Counted from the stretch's first letter, positions 48,367 to 57,545 are shown. The stretch is 64,000 nucleotides of DNA from BQJD01 sp964350265 (GCA_964350265.1 CAYGJZ010000010.1:7777-71776), one strand, 5' to 3'. Made by a program: numbers and translations. The notes: generated by a model not told the origin, from the sequence alone.

Positions 48367-49080
48367 CTACGGATCGAACAGCGGGTCGCTGCGTCCCGCC
48401 TCGGCGAAGCCGCGGGCTCGCAGGGCGCAGGATTCGCAACGACCACAGGGTCGGCCATCCGCGGACGGCGCATAGCAACTGCTGGTCAAGCCGTAGTCCA
48501 CGCCCAGCGCCGTGCCACGGGCGATGATGTCGGCCTTGGTCAGGGTCATCAACGGCGCGTGAACAGTCATCCGCGACGTCCCCTCGACACCGGCCCGGGT
48601 GGCCAGATCGGCCATGGCCTGGAAGGCGGCCAGGTATTCCGGGCGGCAGTCCGGGTAGCCGCTGTAGTCCATGGCATTGACGCCAAGGAAGATGTCGCTG
48701 GCGCCGATCACCTCGGCATGGGCCAGGGCGAAGGAGAGGAAGATGGTGTTGCGCGCCGGCACGTAGGTCACCGGGATGCCGTCCTCGGCGCCCGGCTCCT
48801 CCCTCGCCGCGGGCACCTCGATGTCGTCGGTCAGCGCCGAGCCGCCGAATACCCGCAGGTCGATCTCGGCCACCACGTGCTCGGCCACCGCGTAGTGCCT
48901 GGCCACGCGGCGGGCGGCGTCGAGTTCCACCGCGTGTCGCTGGCCGTAGCGAAAGGACAGCGCATGGCAGACATAGCCGGCATCCCGGGCCATGGCAAGC
49001 ACGGTGGTGGAATCCAGCCCGCCGCTGAGCAGCACCACCGCCCGGCGCCCGTCCACCGGGTTCACCACGTGCACGGCCAC
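48367..49080 (-). CDS. queC: 7-cyano-7-deazaguanine synthase
   Basis: ATP-dependent amidation and dehydration of 7-carboxy-7-deazaguanine to preQ0, for queuosine in tRNA. The 237-aa product has the PP-loop LLSGGLDSTT (about residues 17-26), FRYGQRHAVEL, YVPARNTIFLSFAL, GVNAMDYSGYPDCRPEY and the C-terminal zinc site in SCYAPSADGRPCGRCESC. Start is GTG near 49080; a second GTG two codons later is equally possible. It lies 18 bp after an NMT1-like gene on the same strand, so the two are probably cotranscribed. queD and queE are not in the window. Confidence 0.93.
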   Translation of the reverse strand: MAVHVVNPVDGRRAVVLLSGGLDSTTVLAMARDAGYVCHALSFRYGQRHAVELDAARRVARHYAVAEHVVAEIDLRVFGGSALTDDIEVPAAREEPGAEDGIPVTYVPARNTIFLSFALAHAEVIGASDIFLGVNAMDYSGYPDCRPEYLAAFQAMADLATRAGVEGTSRMTVHAPLMTLTKADIIARGTALGVDYGLTSSCYAPSADGRPCGRCESCALRARGFAEAGRSDPLFDP

Positions 49081-49098
49081 GGTCCCCGGCGCTCCGGA

Positions 49099-49983
49099 TC
49101 AGGCGGGCGGCGCGGCACAGACCTGCTCATAGGCATAGCGCTTGGCGAGGATGCCCGCGTGCTCGAACACGTCCTGGGTCACCTCGAAGGCTTCCGGGGT
49201 GATCTCCACGTGGGGCGACCAGCAGCCCAGCCGCTGGTAGAAGGCGATGGTGGCGGCCAGCACCTTCGGGTCGATATCCGTGAAGTAGGCCGCCTCGGCG
49301 GCGGCGATCTCCTCCGCCGGGGTCTCGGTGACGTAGCGCCGGGTGCGCCGGTAGGCGCGCATGAAGGCGACCGCCATGTCGGTCTCGAGCCAGTCCGGCA
49401 GGGTCGCCAGGCTGGAGAAGGCGCACGGGCCGATGGCCTCGCCCACCGGTGCCACCACGTGGCCGACGCCGTCGTGTTCCAGTTGCTGCGGCGCCGGACC
49501 CTGCTGGTGGATGTAGTCGCCGGTGCCGTCGCGAAAGGCCCGGTCCATGGCGGCGGCACTGCCGGCATCGATGGCGTTGATCTCGTCGTAGGGAATGCCG
49601 CGGCGGTGACAGGCATAGCGGAACATGGCCAGCGGCTGGCCGCCGTGGTCCACCAGCACGTCGCGTCCGCGCAACTTGTCCCAGGAGAAATCCTCGTCCG
49701 CTTCACGCGCGGCGAGAAAGAAACCGTCCATTTCGTTGATCTGCGCAAAGTGCACGGCGGGCGGCGTCCTGCCCGCGGCCAGCGCGGTGAGGTTCTGGGA
49801 CAGCGCCGACTGCACCACGTGGGCCTTGCCCGACACCAGCGCCTCGATGGCGCTGACCCCGGGCTCGGCGACGCTGAACTCCCCCTCGAGCCCTTCGTCG
49901 GCAAGGAAACCACCGGTGAGGGTGGAGATCAGCGGGCTGTAGAAGGCGGAGAAACGGGTAAACTGGATGGAGATCCTGGACAT
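49099..49983 (-). CDS. Signal-peptide-less NMT1/THI5-like substrate-binding-fold protein
   Basis: A 294-aa protein with the periplasmic-binding-protein fold of the NMT1/THI5 group: SISIQ-like first strand, then FYSPLISTLTGGFLADEG, AIEALVSGKAHVVQSALSQN, GRDVLVDHGGQPLAMFRY and WLETDMAVAFMRAYRRTRRYV. Unlike ABC-importer binding proteins it has no signal peptide; the ATG at 49983 is preceded by AGGTCGG and opens MSRISIQFTRF. No permease or ATPase lies nearby. Cytosolic members of this fold include enzymes such as MqnA/MqnD and THI5, so an enzymatic or ligand-sensing role is possible. It immediately precedes queC. Confidence 0.75.
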   Translation of the reverse strand: MSRISIQFTRFSAFYSPLISTLTGGFLADEGLEGEFSVAEPGVSAIEALVSGKAHVVQSALSQNLTALAAGRTPPAVHFAQINEMDGFFLAAREADEDFSWDKLRGRDVLVDHGGQPLAMFRYACHRRGIPYDEINAIDAGSAAAMDRAFRDGTGDYIHQQGPAPQQLEHDGVGHVVAPVGEAIGPCAFSSLATLPDWLETDMAVAFMRAYRRTRRYVTETPAEEIAAAEAAYFTDIDPKVLAATIAFYQRLGCWSPHVEITPEAFEVTQDVFEHAGILAKRYAYEQVCAAPPA

Positions 49984-50152
49984 GAATCCGACCTGTTGTC
50001 TGGTTGGTTTTATCGTCGTTCCCAATGCCCCCGGTGAATCCGGGAGCCGCCGGCCCCCTGCTGCGTCCGGCGCGGCACCGCAGGTACCCCCGGTGCCCGA
50101 TCTATGCTACCGTTTCCCGTGAACACAGGACAACACCGCAGGGGTGAATGGC

Positions 50153-50413
50153 ATGTCGTTGAACAAGATCGCCAACCAGACAATTGCCTCGATCGAGAAA
50201 GCCCTCGGAGCGACCCTGTCCGAAGAGCAGCGCAAGTCCATCCATCGTGCCGTGCACGATTCGCTGACCCGCACCGTGGAGCACGCCGGACGACAGCACC
50301 GCAAGGCGGCGGAGAGTCAGCTCGGCGCCGACGAGGATCTTGCCCACAAGATCGCCGACGAGATCCGCCGGGCCAGCATCGCGCTGAAGGCGAATCTCGA
50401 ATCCTTGCGCTGA
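50153..50413 (+). CDS. Small helical protein, unknown (86 aa)
   Basis: A short soluble protein, 86 aa, predicted entirely helical: SLNKIANQTIASIEKALG, EEQRKSIHRAVHDSLTRTVE and DLAHKIADEIRRASIALKANL. No signal peptide, membrane segment or cysteine. I do not recognise the family. ATG 50153 is preferred over GTG 50144 because AGGGGTGA lies at ribosome-site distance. Its stop is 15 bp from that of the convergent SLAC1-like gene. Amphipathic helix composition suggests a dimer or a protein-binding role. Confidence 0.75.
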   Translation: MSLNKIANQTIASIEKALGATLSEEQRKSIHRAVHDSLTRTVEHAGRQHRKAAESQLGADEDLAHKIADEIRRASIALKANLESLR

Positions 50414-50428
50414 ACGGCAACGAACCGC

Positions 50429-51373
50429 TCACGGTTCATCGTTCAACTCGCCGCGCGCGATGCCGAGCGCCGTGCGCACCACCAGGCCGGCGCCGATCAC
50501 GCTGAGCATGGCCAACAGCACCATCGCCAGCGCCTGGTACCCGCCCCCGACCTCCCCGGCAACCCGCATCGTCGCCAGCGTGATCGCTGCCATCGGAAAG
50601 GAATAGGCCCACCACGACAGGGAGAAGGGCACCGCGCCGAACCGGCGCGCCTGGGTCACCAGCAGCAACGTGAAGAACAGCCCGGTGTTGTACAACACCC
50701 GGGCGAAGGCGTCGAAGGAATCGGTCAACGCCATGTAGGCGACGAAGCCGGCCGCCGGCGGCACGATCAGGATGAACAGCGTCGGCAGCAGCCGCTCGGG
50801 CAACGGGTCGTGAAAGATCATGCGGTTGACGATAATGGTCACCAGGATCAACCAGAACACCAGCCCGATGGAAAAGAAGAACCACGACACGTCCACCAGG
50901 CCATGCGGCACGCCGGCAATGGGCACGAGGATGTTGCCCACCGCGGGCAGGAACCAGGTCGGGTTGATCTGGTGAACCTCGTAGCGAGTGTGGTTCATCC
51001 ACGAAGCCACGGCGTACAGGGTCACCAGCAGGTGAAAGCCGACGCCGACACCCCAGGCCAGCTTGCCCAGGCTCACGCCGGCCACCGTCGCACCGGTGCC
51101 GAGCAGGATCATGCCAATGGTGATGGCGGCGAAGAAGTTGCGCCGCACCGGGTGGAGCAGTTCCTCGCGCAGGCGCTCGGGAAAGCGCAGCGCCTTGATC
51201 ATGTAGGCCACCAGCAGCACCACGAACACCAGCGCCGCCAGGCACAGCACGCCTTCCCCCAGCGGCGCCGCCACGGCCCCTGCCGGGGCGGCCTGCTGCC
51301 AGGCCAGGCCGATGCCGGCCAGGCCCATGACGATGGCAAAGGCCGACACCGGCAACTGGCGGATGAATTCCAT
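50429..51373 (-). CDS. TDT/SLAC1-family transporter or channel
   Basis: A 314-aa membrane protein with about ten helices, of the TehA/SLAC1 (tellurite-resistance/dicarboxylate) family. Seen: PVSAFAIVMGLAGIGLAWQQA at the N-terminus, HQINPTWFLPAVGNILVPIAG (the conserved helix with Pro and Asn), and PFSLSWWAYSFPMAAITLATM near the end. Family members conduct small anions (SLAC1, TehA) or export sulfite or malate. The start ATG follows GGGGAA. It is divergent from the MFS gene, about 100 bp away. The transported ion cannot be named from sequence. Confidence 0.87.
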   Translation of the reverse strand: MEFIRQLPVSAFAIVMGLAGIGLAWQQAAPAGAVAAPLGEGVLCLAALVFVVLLVAYMIKALRFPERLREELLHPVRRNFFAAITIGMILLGTGATVAGVSLGKLAWGVGVGFHLLVTLYAVASWMNHTRYEVHQINPTWFLPAVGNILVPIAGVPHGLVDVSWFFFSIGLVFWLILVTIIVNRMIFHDPLPERLLPTLFILIVPPAAGFVAYMALTDSFDAFARVLYNTGLFFTLLLVTQARRFGAVPFSLSWWAYSFPMAAITLATMRVAGEVGGGYQALAMVLLAMLSVIGAGLVVRTALGIARGELNDEP

Positions 51374-51471
51374 CGTGGGTTCCCCTGTTCAACGCATAGG
51401 ATGACTGTCGCCCGGTTCGACGCGCCGGGTCGTTCGCACCGGCATGCCGTGGCCGGCCATGGCGCGACGCG

Positions 51472-52659
51472 ATGAACCGGCCTCGTCACATCCTGCCGGC
51501 CATCGTGCTCGCGCAGTGTACCGGAACCACGCCGTGGTTCGCGGCCAACGCGGTGATCGAACCCCTGCTCGCCCGGCTGTCCGTGGCCGGCGGCGCGGTG
51601 GGCGACGTCACCGCCGCGGTGCAACTGGGCTTCATTGCCGGCACGCTGGTCTTCGCCCTGCTCGCCGTGTCCGATCGCTACTCGGCACGCGCCGTGTTCG
51701 TCGGCTGCGCCCTCGCCGGCGCGGCATGCAATGCCCTGGCGCTCTGGCCGGGCGGCGACCTGGCCAGCCTGCTTGCCGCCCGCTTCGCCACCGGCTTCTT
51801 TCTCGCCGGCATCTACCCGGTGGGCATGAAGATCGCCGCCTCGTGGTACCCGGAAGGACTTGGGCGCGCCCTGGGCTACCTGGTCGGCGCGTTGGTGCTG
51901 GGCACGGCCACACCCCATGGCCTGAAGGCGCTGGGGGCGAACTGGTCGGCGGAAACGGTGATCCTGTCCGCGTCCGCGCTGGCCGTGGCTGCCGGCGCCA
52001 TCATGGCCTGGCTGGTGCCGGACGGACCGGCACTGCCCCGCGCCGGACGACTGCGCCCGGCGGCAGTGCTGTCCATCTTCCGCCATCGCGACTTCCGTGC
52101 CTCGGCATTCGGCTACTTCGGCCACATGTGGGAGCTGTACACGCTGTGGGCCTTCCTGCCGGTATGGCTGGCCGCCTATGCCCGTCATCACGGCCTGTCG
52201 CTGCAGGTCCCCGCCTGGTCCTTCGCCGTCATCGCCGCCGGCTCCCTCGGCTCGGTGATCGGCGGGTTGTGCGTGCGTCGCCTGGGCAGCGCACGGGTAG
52301 CCGCCATCCAGCTTGCCGTTTCCGGCACCTGCTGCGCGCTGTCGCCGTGGCTGTTCGACGCGCCGCCGGCCCTGCTGTTCGTCTTCCTGTTTGCCTGGGG
52401 CGTCACCGTGGTCGGCGACTCGCCGCAGTTGTCCACCCTGAACGCGGTGCATGCCCCGCGCCAGTACGTGGGCTCGGCGTTGACGCTGGGCAATGCCATC
52501 GGCTTCGCCCTGACCATTCCCAGTCTCTACGCGGTGGAATGGCTGGCCTCGGTCCACGGGCCGCGCCATGTCTTCTGGCTGCTCCTGCCCGGCCCGCTGC
52601 TGGCCCTGCTGGCGCTGCGCCGGCTGCTGGCGCGACCGGTCGCGACCGGCTCGAGCTAG
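51472..52659 (+). CDS. Major facilitator superfamily transporter
   Basis: A 395-aa transporter with twelve predicted membrane helices. Seen: AQCTGTTPWFAANAVIEPLL in helix 1, the helix 2-3 loop LLAVSDRYSARAVF, FATGFFLAGIYPVGMKIAASWYPEG, a central loop near residue 190, and LFAWGVTVVGDSPQLSTLNA in the second half. The pattern fits a CynX/NarK-like or sugar-phosphate-like carrier, but the substrate cannot be named. The ATG at 51472 directly follows a GCGACGC sequence without a strong ribosome site. Confidence 0.87.
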   Translation: MNRPRHILPAIVLAQCTGTTPWFAANAVIEPLLARLSVAGGAVGDVTAAVQLGFIAGTLVFALLAVSDRYSARAVFVGCALAGAACNALALWPGGDLASLLAARFATGFFLAGIYPVGMKIAASWYPEGLGRALGYLVGALVLGTATPHGLKALGANWSAETVILSASALAVAAGAIMAWLVPDGPALPRAGRLRPAAVLSIFRHRDFRASAFGYFGHMWELYTLWAFLPVWLAAYARHHGLSLQVPAWSFAVIAAGSLGSVIGGLCVRRLGSARVAAIQLAVSGTCCALSPWLFDAPPALLFVFLFAWGVTVVGDSPQLSTLNAVHAPRQYVGSALTLGNAIGFALTIPSLYAVEWLASVHGPRHVFWLLLPGPLLALLALRRLLARPVATGSS

Positions 52660-52723
52660 GCGACGTTTTCCTTTTCCAGCCGGCCGGCTATGCTAGCGGC
52701 CCCGCAGCCAAGGATATGCTGGT

Positions 52724-53491
52724 TTGTTTGCCCTGCTCCGACGTCGCCGGCGCCAACGCGTGCTGGCCCGTGCCGACCTGTCCACCGCGGCCTGGGCCAA
52801 GGCCTTCCAGGTGCTGCCCTCGATACAGCCCCTGCGCGACGAGGAAGCGCTGCGGCTGCGCGAACTGGCGGCCCTCTTTCTCCATGAAAAGAACTTCGAG
52901 GCGGTTCAGGGCCTGGCGCTGAACGGCTTCATGCAGCAGGTCATCGCGGTGCAGGCCTGCCTGCCGGTGCTCAACCTGGGCATCGACTGGTACCGCGACC
53001 TGCTCGCCGTGGTGGTCTACCCGGACATCTTTCTCAGCGAGATCTCCGAGCACGACGAATCCGGCCTCGTCCACCACTACCACGAGGCGCGCAGCGGCGA
53101 GGCCTGGGAACACGGCGCACTGCTGCTGGCATGGTCGGAGATCGAGGCAGGCTTCGGACTGGTCGGCCACAACGTGGTGCTGCACGAGATTGCCCATGTC
53201 ATCGACTCGGCCAACGGCAGCGCCAACGGCCATCCACCGCTGCCGTCGAGCATGTCGGCACAGGCCTGGGCGGACGATCTCGGCGCTGCCTTCGAGCACT
53301 TCAGCGCGCGGGTGGACGACGACGAGGACACCGTCATCGATCCCTATGCCAGCGAATCCCCGGCGGAATTCTTCGCCGTGTTCACGGAAGTCTTCTTCGA
53401 AACCCCCGCCGTCATGGTCGAGGAGTACCCGCGCGTCTACCGCCAGTTCAGCGAGTTCTACCGCCAGGACCCGTTGCTGCGCATGATCTAG
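52724..53491 (+). CDS. mtfA: Zinc-dependent peptidase, MtfA family (M90)
   Basis: A 255-aa cytosolic metalloprotein like E. coli MtfA, which binds the Mlc repressor and has aminopeptidase activity. Seen: LFLHEKNFEAVQGLAL, CLPVLNLGIDWY, the zinc motif HEIAH at residues 154-158 in NVVLHEIAHVIDSANG, and DPYASESPAEFFAVFTEVFF, which holds the third ligand. Length and order match the family. Start is TTG 52724 with AGGA nine bases upstream; the nearby ATG at 52716 is in another frame. It converges with betA (15 bp apart). No ptsG or mlc gene is visible here. Confidence 0.9.
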   Translation: MFALLRRRRRQRVLARADLSTAAWAKAFQVLPSIQPLRDEEALRLRELAALFLHEKNFEAVQGLALNGFMQQVIAVQACLPVLNLGIDWYRDLLAVVVYPDIFLSEISEHDESGLVHHYHEARSGEAWEHGALLLAWSEIEAGFGLVGHNVVLHEIAHVIDSANGSANGHPPLPSSMSAQAWADDLGAAFEHFSARVDDDEDTVIDPYASESPAEFFAVFTEVFFETPAVMVEEYPRVYRQFSEFYRQDPLLRMI

Positions 53492-53506
53492 GGTCTTCGC
53501 GACGAA

Positions 53507-55204
53507 TCACGTCGACCCGCGTTCGGGCGCACCCGGGCGCTGGCGCTCGCGCCACTGCGCGTCGACGTAGAACGGCGCTTCCAGCGGCGGCAACGGGTCG
53601 CGTCCACGGACCTGGTCGGAAACCTTTTCCGCCAGCATGATGGTCGGCGCGTTCAGGTTGCCGTTGGGGATGCTCGGAAAGGACGAGGAATCCACCACCC
53701 GCAGCGCCTCGATGCCACGCACCCGGCAGTGGACATCGAGCACGGCCATCGGGTCGTCATCGGCGCCCATCGGACAGGTGCACGACGGGTGGTAGGCGCT
53801 TTCCGTGTTCTCCCGCACCCAGGCGTCGATGGCCTCGTCGGAGACGACGTCGGCACCGGGCTGGATTTCCTCGCCGCGATAGGGATCGAAGGCCTGCTGG
53901 GCGATGATCTCCCGGGTCAGGCGGATGCAGGCCCGCCAGTCCTCCCGGTCGGCCTCCTCGGCCAGGTAGTTGAACAGGATGGACGGCTTGTCGGCAGGCC
54001 GGGCGGAACGGATGCGCACGTGGCCACGGCTGCGCGGCTTGTTCGGCCCGACATGCACCTGGAAGCCGTGACCGTCGAAGGCGGCCTGGCCATCGTAGCG
54101 CATCGCCGCCGGCAGGAAATGGTACTGGATGTCCGGCCACTTGAGTCCGGCCCGGGAGCGGATGAAGGCGCAGGACTCGAAGTGGTTGGTGGCGCCAAGC
54201 CCGCTCTTGAACAGCAGCCAGCGCGCCCCGATCAGGGCCTTGCTGAACACGCCCAGGCGACTGTTCAGGGTGATCGGCTGGGTGCAGCGGTACTGGAAGT
54301 ACACCTCCAGGTGATCCTGCAAGTTCTCCCCCACCCCGGGCAGGTCGAGCATCGGCCGGACACCGGCCGTCTCGAGCACCGCCGGAGCGCCGATGCCGGA
54401 ACGCTGCAGCAGTGCCGGCGAGCCGATGGATCCGGCACACAACAGCACCTCGCGGGCCGCCTGCACCATCACCTCGTTGCCTTGGGCGTCATGGTAGATG
54501 ATCCCGGTTGCCCGCCCCGCGGTGACCTTGACCCGGGAAACCAGCACCCCGGTCGCCACCTCGAGGTTGGGCCGCGACATGGCCGGCCGCAGGTAGGCAT
54601 TGGCGGTGGACCAGCGCACGCCGTTCTTCACCGTCATGTGCATGGCGCCGAAGCCTTCCTGCTGGAAGCCGTTGTAGTCTTCGGTCAGCGGGTAGCCGGC
54701 CTGCCGGCCGGCTTCGATGAAGGCCTGGTAGAGGGGGTTCAGGCGCATCTCGTTGCCGTTGCACACGGCCAGCGGACCATCCGCGCCGCGGTACTCGTCG
54801 GCGCCGCGGTACCAGCTCTCCATGCGGCGGAAGTACGGCAGGCAGTCGGCGTAGCCCCAGCCCCGTGCGCCGAGCTCTCGCCACTGCTCGAAGTCACAGG
54901 GGTTGCCGCGCACGAAGACCATGCCGTTGATGGACGACGAGCCCCCCAGCCCCTTGCCGCGCGGGGTATGCATGCGCCGCTGGTTCATGGCCGGCTCGGG
55001 TTCTGATTCGAAGAACCAGTTGAAGCGCGGCATGTTCATCGGGATCGACAGCGCGGTGGGCATCTGCACGAAGATGCTGCGGTCGCTGCCGCCGGCTTCC
55101 AGCAGCAACACGCGAACGTCGGCATCCTCGGTCAGCCTGTGCGCCAGCACGCAGCCGGCGGATCCGGCGCCGACGATGACGTAGTCGTATTCTTTCTCGG
55201 GCAT
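53507..55204 (-). CDS. betA: GMC oxidoreductase, choline dehydrogenase-like
   Basis: A 565-aa FAD enzyme of the GMC family, closest by eye to BetA, which oxidises choline to betaine aldehyde (and further to betaine). Seen: FAD loop VGAGSAGCVLAHRL (residue 11 on), HTPRGKGLGGSSSINGM, LLCAGSIGSPALLQRSGIG, LPGVGENLQDHLEVYFQYRC, the active-site His in SAYHPSCTCPMG, and NGNLNAPTIMLAEK. Closely related alcohol dehydrogenases (AlkJ type) cannot be excluded, since betB, betI and betT are not adjacent. The ATG at 55204 is the usual start. It lies divergent from the SH3 protein gene. Confidence 0.85.
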   Translation of the reverse strand: MPEKEYDYVIVGAGSAGCVLAHRLTEDADVRVLLLEAGGSDRSIFVQMPTALSIPMNMPRFNWFFESEPEPAMNQRRMHTPRGKGLGGSSSINGMVFVRGNPCDFEQWRELGARGWGYADCLPYFRRMESWYRGADEYRGADGPLAVCNGNEMRLNPLYQAFIEAGRQAGYPLTEDYNGFQQEGFGAMHMTVKNGVRWSTANAYLRPAMSRPNLEVATGVLVSRVKVTAGRATGIIYHDAQGNEVMVQAAREVLLCAGSIGSPALLQRSGIGAPAVLETAGVRPMLDLPGVGENLQDHLEVYFQYRCTQPITLNSRLGVFSKALIGARWLLFKSGLGATNHFESCAFIRSRAGLKWPDIQYHFLPAAMRYDGQAAFDGHGFQVHVGPNKPRSRGHVRIRSARPADKPSILFNYLAEEADREDWRACIRLTREIIAQQAFDPYRGEEIQPGADVVSDEAIDAWVRENTESAYHPSCTCPMGADDDPMAVLDVHCRVRGIEALRVVDSSSFPSIPNGNLNAPTIMLAEKVSDQVRGRDPLPPLEAPFYVDAQWRERQRPGAPERGST

Positions 55205-55355
55205 GACGATCACCTGGCCGGGTTGGGCGCGACCGCGTGGTCGCGCGACACGGAGTTGATTGTAACAGCCGGCCCGTCGCGCGCCGACCGGCGCCGGGGC
55301 ACGGTTGTCGGCGTCGGCGGGAGCGTCTACAGTGCCCGGGTAGCGGTACCCACTC

Positions 55356-55835
55356 ATGGACAGCACGATGAAGACGATCTTCCCGTTCCCCTGGCCGGCC
55401 GCCTGCCGGCTTGCTCTCGCCGCCACCCTGGCNNNNNNNNNNNNNNNNNNNNNNNNNNNNNNNNNNNNNNNNNNNNNNNNNNNNNNNNNNNNNNNNNNNN
55501 NNNNNNNNNNNNNNNNNNNNNNNNNNNNNNNNCCCGCCGACGTCCCCGCCAAGGACCCCTCCGGCGACCCGGACTACTGGCAGGTGACGAACATCCAGGG
55601 AACGCTCAACGTGCGCAGCGCGCCGTCCACCACCGCCGCCGTCATCGGCACCGTGGTCGCCGGCGACGTCCTGCGCAACCATGGCTGTCGCATGAGCGAT
55701 GGCCGCCGCTGGTGCCAGGTTTCGGCGCTGGCGGACGAGACGCGTCGCGGCTGGACCGCGGCGGATTTCCTGGTCGAGGGTCAACCACCGCGCTCCGCCG
55801 CCCCGTACCCTTCCGTGCCACCAGGGCAGGGCTGA
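55356..55835 (+). pseudogene. Exported SH3-domain protein interrupted by an assembly gap
   Basis: A signal peptide (about residues 10-26, ACRLALAATLA) leads straight into 100 N, after which the frame resumes with PADVPAKDPSGDPDYW and a bacterial SH3 domain. That domain has QGTLNVRSAPSTTAAVIGTVVAGD, then CRMSDGRRWCQVSA and RGWTAADFLVEG. It is one gene with missing sequence, not proven broken; the type label reflects incomplete sequence only. The gap length is nominal, so frame continuity and true length are unknown. Such SH3b proteins usually bind cell-wall or envelope partners. Confidence 0.6.
55433..55532. other. Assembly gap (100 N)
   Basis: Exactly 100 undetermined bases, the customary size for a scaffold gap of unknown length. 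It falls within the region following the signal peptide of the SH3 protein, so extra coding or repeated DNA may be missing here. Confidence 0.99.
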
Positions 55836-56036
55836 CCATCGCGTGGCCACCGGGCCGGGCCGGCGCCCGGCGGTGGCGGTCATGCGCGGGACGCGGTGAT
55901 TGCCGTACAATGCGCCGCCATGGCGCATTGCGACGGGAGCAGCCGCAGGATGGTGGCGGTATCGAAGACCGGGCACGGCCGGCAGCAACGCGCGCACCGT
56001 TGTGCATGTCTTCCATTGCCGAGGGGCACCCAGACC

Positions 56037-57515
56037 ATGACCACCCGAACCCGCACCGCCAGTCGTCTCCTCCACGTCCGCGATCGGCTGGCCGCCGCCT
56101 GGCTGGCCGCCTGCCTGCTGCTTTCACCCGCCGTCCTGGCCGAGGAAGCGCTGTTGACCTCGGTGGAGCCTCGCATCGTGGACTTCGACGAGATCCTCGA
56201 GCGACGCGTGCTGCGGGCACTGGTGGTGCGCAACCCCAGCCTGTACTTCGTCGACGGCGCCGACCAGCATGGCATCGCCTACGATGCGCTGGAGCTGTTC
56301 CGTGAGTTCGTCGACAAGAAGTTCGACACCGGCGCGCGCAAGTTCACCGTCGCCTTCATCCCGGTGGCCCGCGACCAGTTGATTCCCCTGCTGCGCGAAG
56401 GCATGGGCGACGTCGCCGTGGCCAACCTGACCATCACGCCGGAGCGCCTGGAACTGGTGGACTTCACCGACCCCACCCTGACCGGGGTGCGCGAGATCCT
56501 CGTTACCGGCCCGTCGGCGCCGGAGATCAAGACACTGAACGACCTCTCCGGCAAGCGCATCCACGTGCGGCCCTCGAGCAGCTACCACGACAGCCTGCTG
56601 AAGCTGAACCAGCAGTTCAAGGAGAGCGGCCTCGACCCGGTGGAGCTGGTGGATGCCGACGAGTACCTGGAGGACAACGACCTGCTGGAGATGGTCAATG
56701 CCGGCCTGCTGCCGATGGTGGTCGTCGACAGTCACAAGGCGGAGTTCTGGAAGGAGATCTTCGACCAGCTGAACGTGCGCGACGACATTGCCGTCAGCGG
56801 CGAGGGCGACATTGGCTGGGCACTGCGCAAGGACAGCCCGAAGCTGATGAAGGTGCTGAACGAATTCGTCGCCGAGAACAAGAAAGGCACCATGATCGGC
56901 AACATTCTCTACAAGCGCTACCTGAAGGAGAACAAGTGGGTGCGCAATGCCATGGACCCCGCCGAGGTGAAGCGGTTCAACGAGACCGTGGAGCATTTTC
57001 GCCAGTACGCCGACGAGTACGACTTCGATTGGCTGATGCTCGCCGCGCTGGGCTACCAGGAATCGCGACTGGACCAGAGCACGCGCAGCCCGGCCGGCGC
57101 CATCGGCGTCATGCAGTTGCTGCCGACCACCGCCGCGGACAAGAATGTCGGCATCCCTGACATCGAGAACCTCGAGAGCAATATCCACGCCGGCACCAAG
57201 TACCTGCGCTTCGTGCGTGACCGCTACTTCGACGACCCGGCCATCAGCGACGTCGACCAGACCCTGTTCAGCTTTGCCTCCTACAACGCCGGCCCGGCCA
57301 AGATCGGCAAGCTGCGCAATGAGGCCGCCGAGTCTGGCCTGGACCCGAACACCTGGTTCGGCAACGTCGAGCACATCGTGGCCAAACGCGTCGGCCGCGA
57401 GACCGTGCAGTACGTGAGCAACATCTACAAGTACTACGTCGCCTACAAGCTGCTCACCGAGAGCCACGACGACCGCGAGGTGGCCAAGGAGAAGCTGGAG
57501 GAATCCCTGCAGTAG
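56037..57515 (+). CDS. MltF-like lytic transglycosylase with substrate-binding domain
   Basis: A 492-aa envelope protein. Signal peptide LAAAWLAACLLLSPAVLA ends at about residue 36. An SBP-3-like ligand-binding domain follows (about 50-285: FDEILERRVLRALVVRNPSLYFVDG, MGDVAVANLTITPERLELVDFT). The C-terminal SLT domain (about 325-440) cleaves peptidoglycan glycan strands to anhydromuropeptides. Its catalytic Glu is at about residue 342 in ALGYQESRLDQ, with GAIGVMQLLPTTA and SFASYNAGPAKI. In MltF the regulatory domain senses muropeptides and activates the enzyme. It is slightly shorter than E. coli MltF (518 aa). The ATG follows ACCCAGACC. Confidence 0.9.
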   Translation: MTTRTRTASRLLHVRDRLAAAWLAACLLLSPAVLAEEALLTSVEPRIVDFDEILERRVLRALVVRNPSLYFVDGADQHGIAYDALELFREFVDKKFDTGARKFTVAFIPVARDQLIPLLREGMGDVAVANLTITPERLELVDFTDPTLTGVREILVTGPSAPEIKTLNDLSGKRIHVRPSSSYHDSLLKLNQQFKESGLDPVELVDADEYLEDNDLLEMVNAGLLPMVVVDSHKAEFWKEIFDQLNVRDDIAVSGEGDIGWALRKDSPKLMKVLNEFVAENKKGTMIGNILYKRYLKENKWVRNAMDPAEVKRFNETVEHFRQYADEYDFDWLMLAALGYQESRLDQSTRSPAGAIGVMQLLPTTAADKNVGIPDIENLESNIHAGTKYLRFVRDRYFDDPAISDVDQTLFSFASYNAGPAKIGKLRNEAAESGLDPNTWFGNVEHIVAKRVGRETVQYVSNIYKYYVAYKLLTESHDDREVAKEKLEESLQ

Positions 57516-57521
57516 ACCCGG

Positions 57522-57545
57522 CCGACCGGACGCCAGGCCGGTCGG
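57522..57545. other. Hairpin after the transglycosylase gene
   Basis: CCGACCGG and CCGGTCGG arms eight bases apart, six bases after the stop, followed by A7 rather than T's. The A-run makes it unlike an intrinsic terminator in either direction; it may still stabilise the transcript end. Confidence 0.35.

Noticed and set aside
52716..52730. ATG at 52716 as the mtfA start
   Set aside because: It is in a different frame from the MtfA similarity; the TTG at 52724 is the in-frame start.
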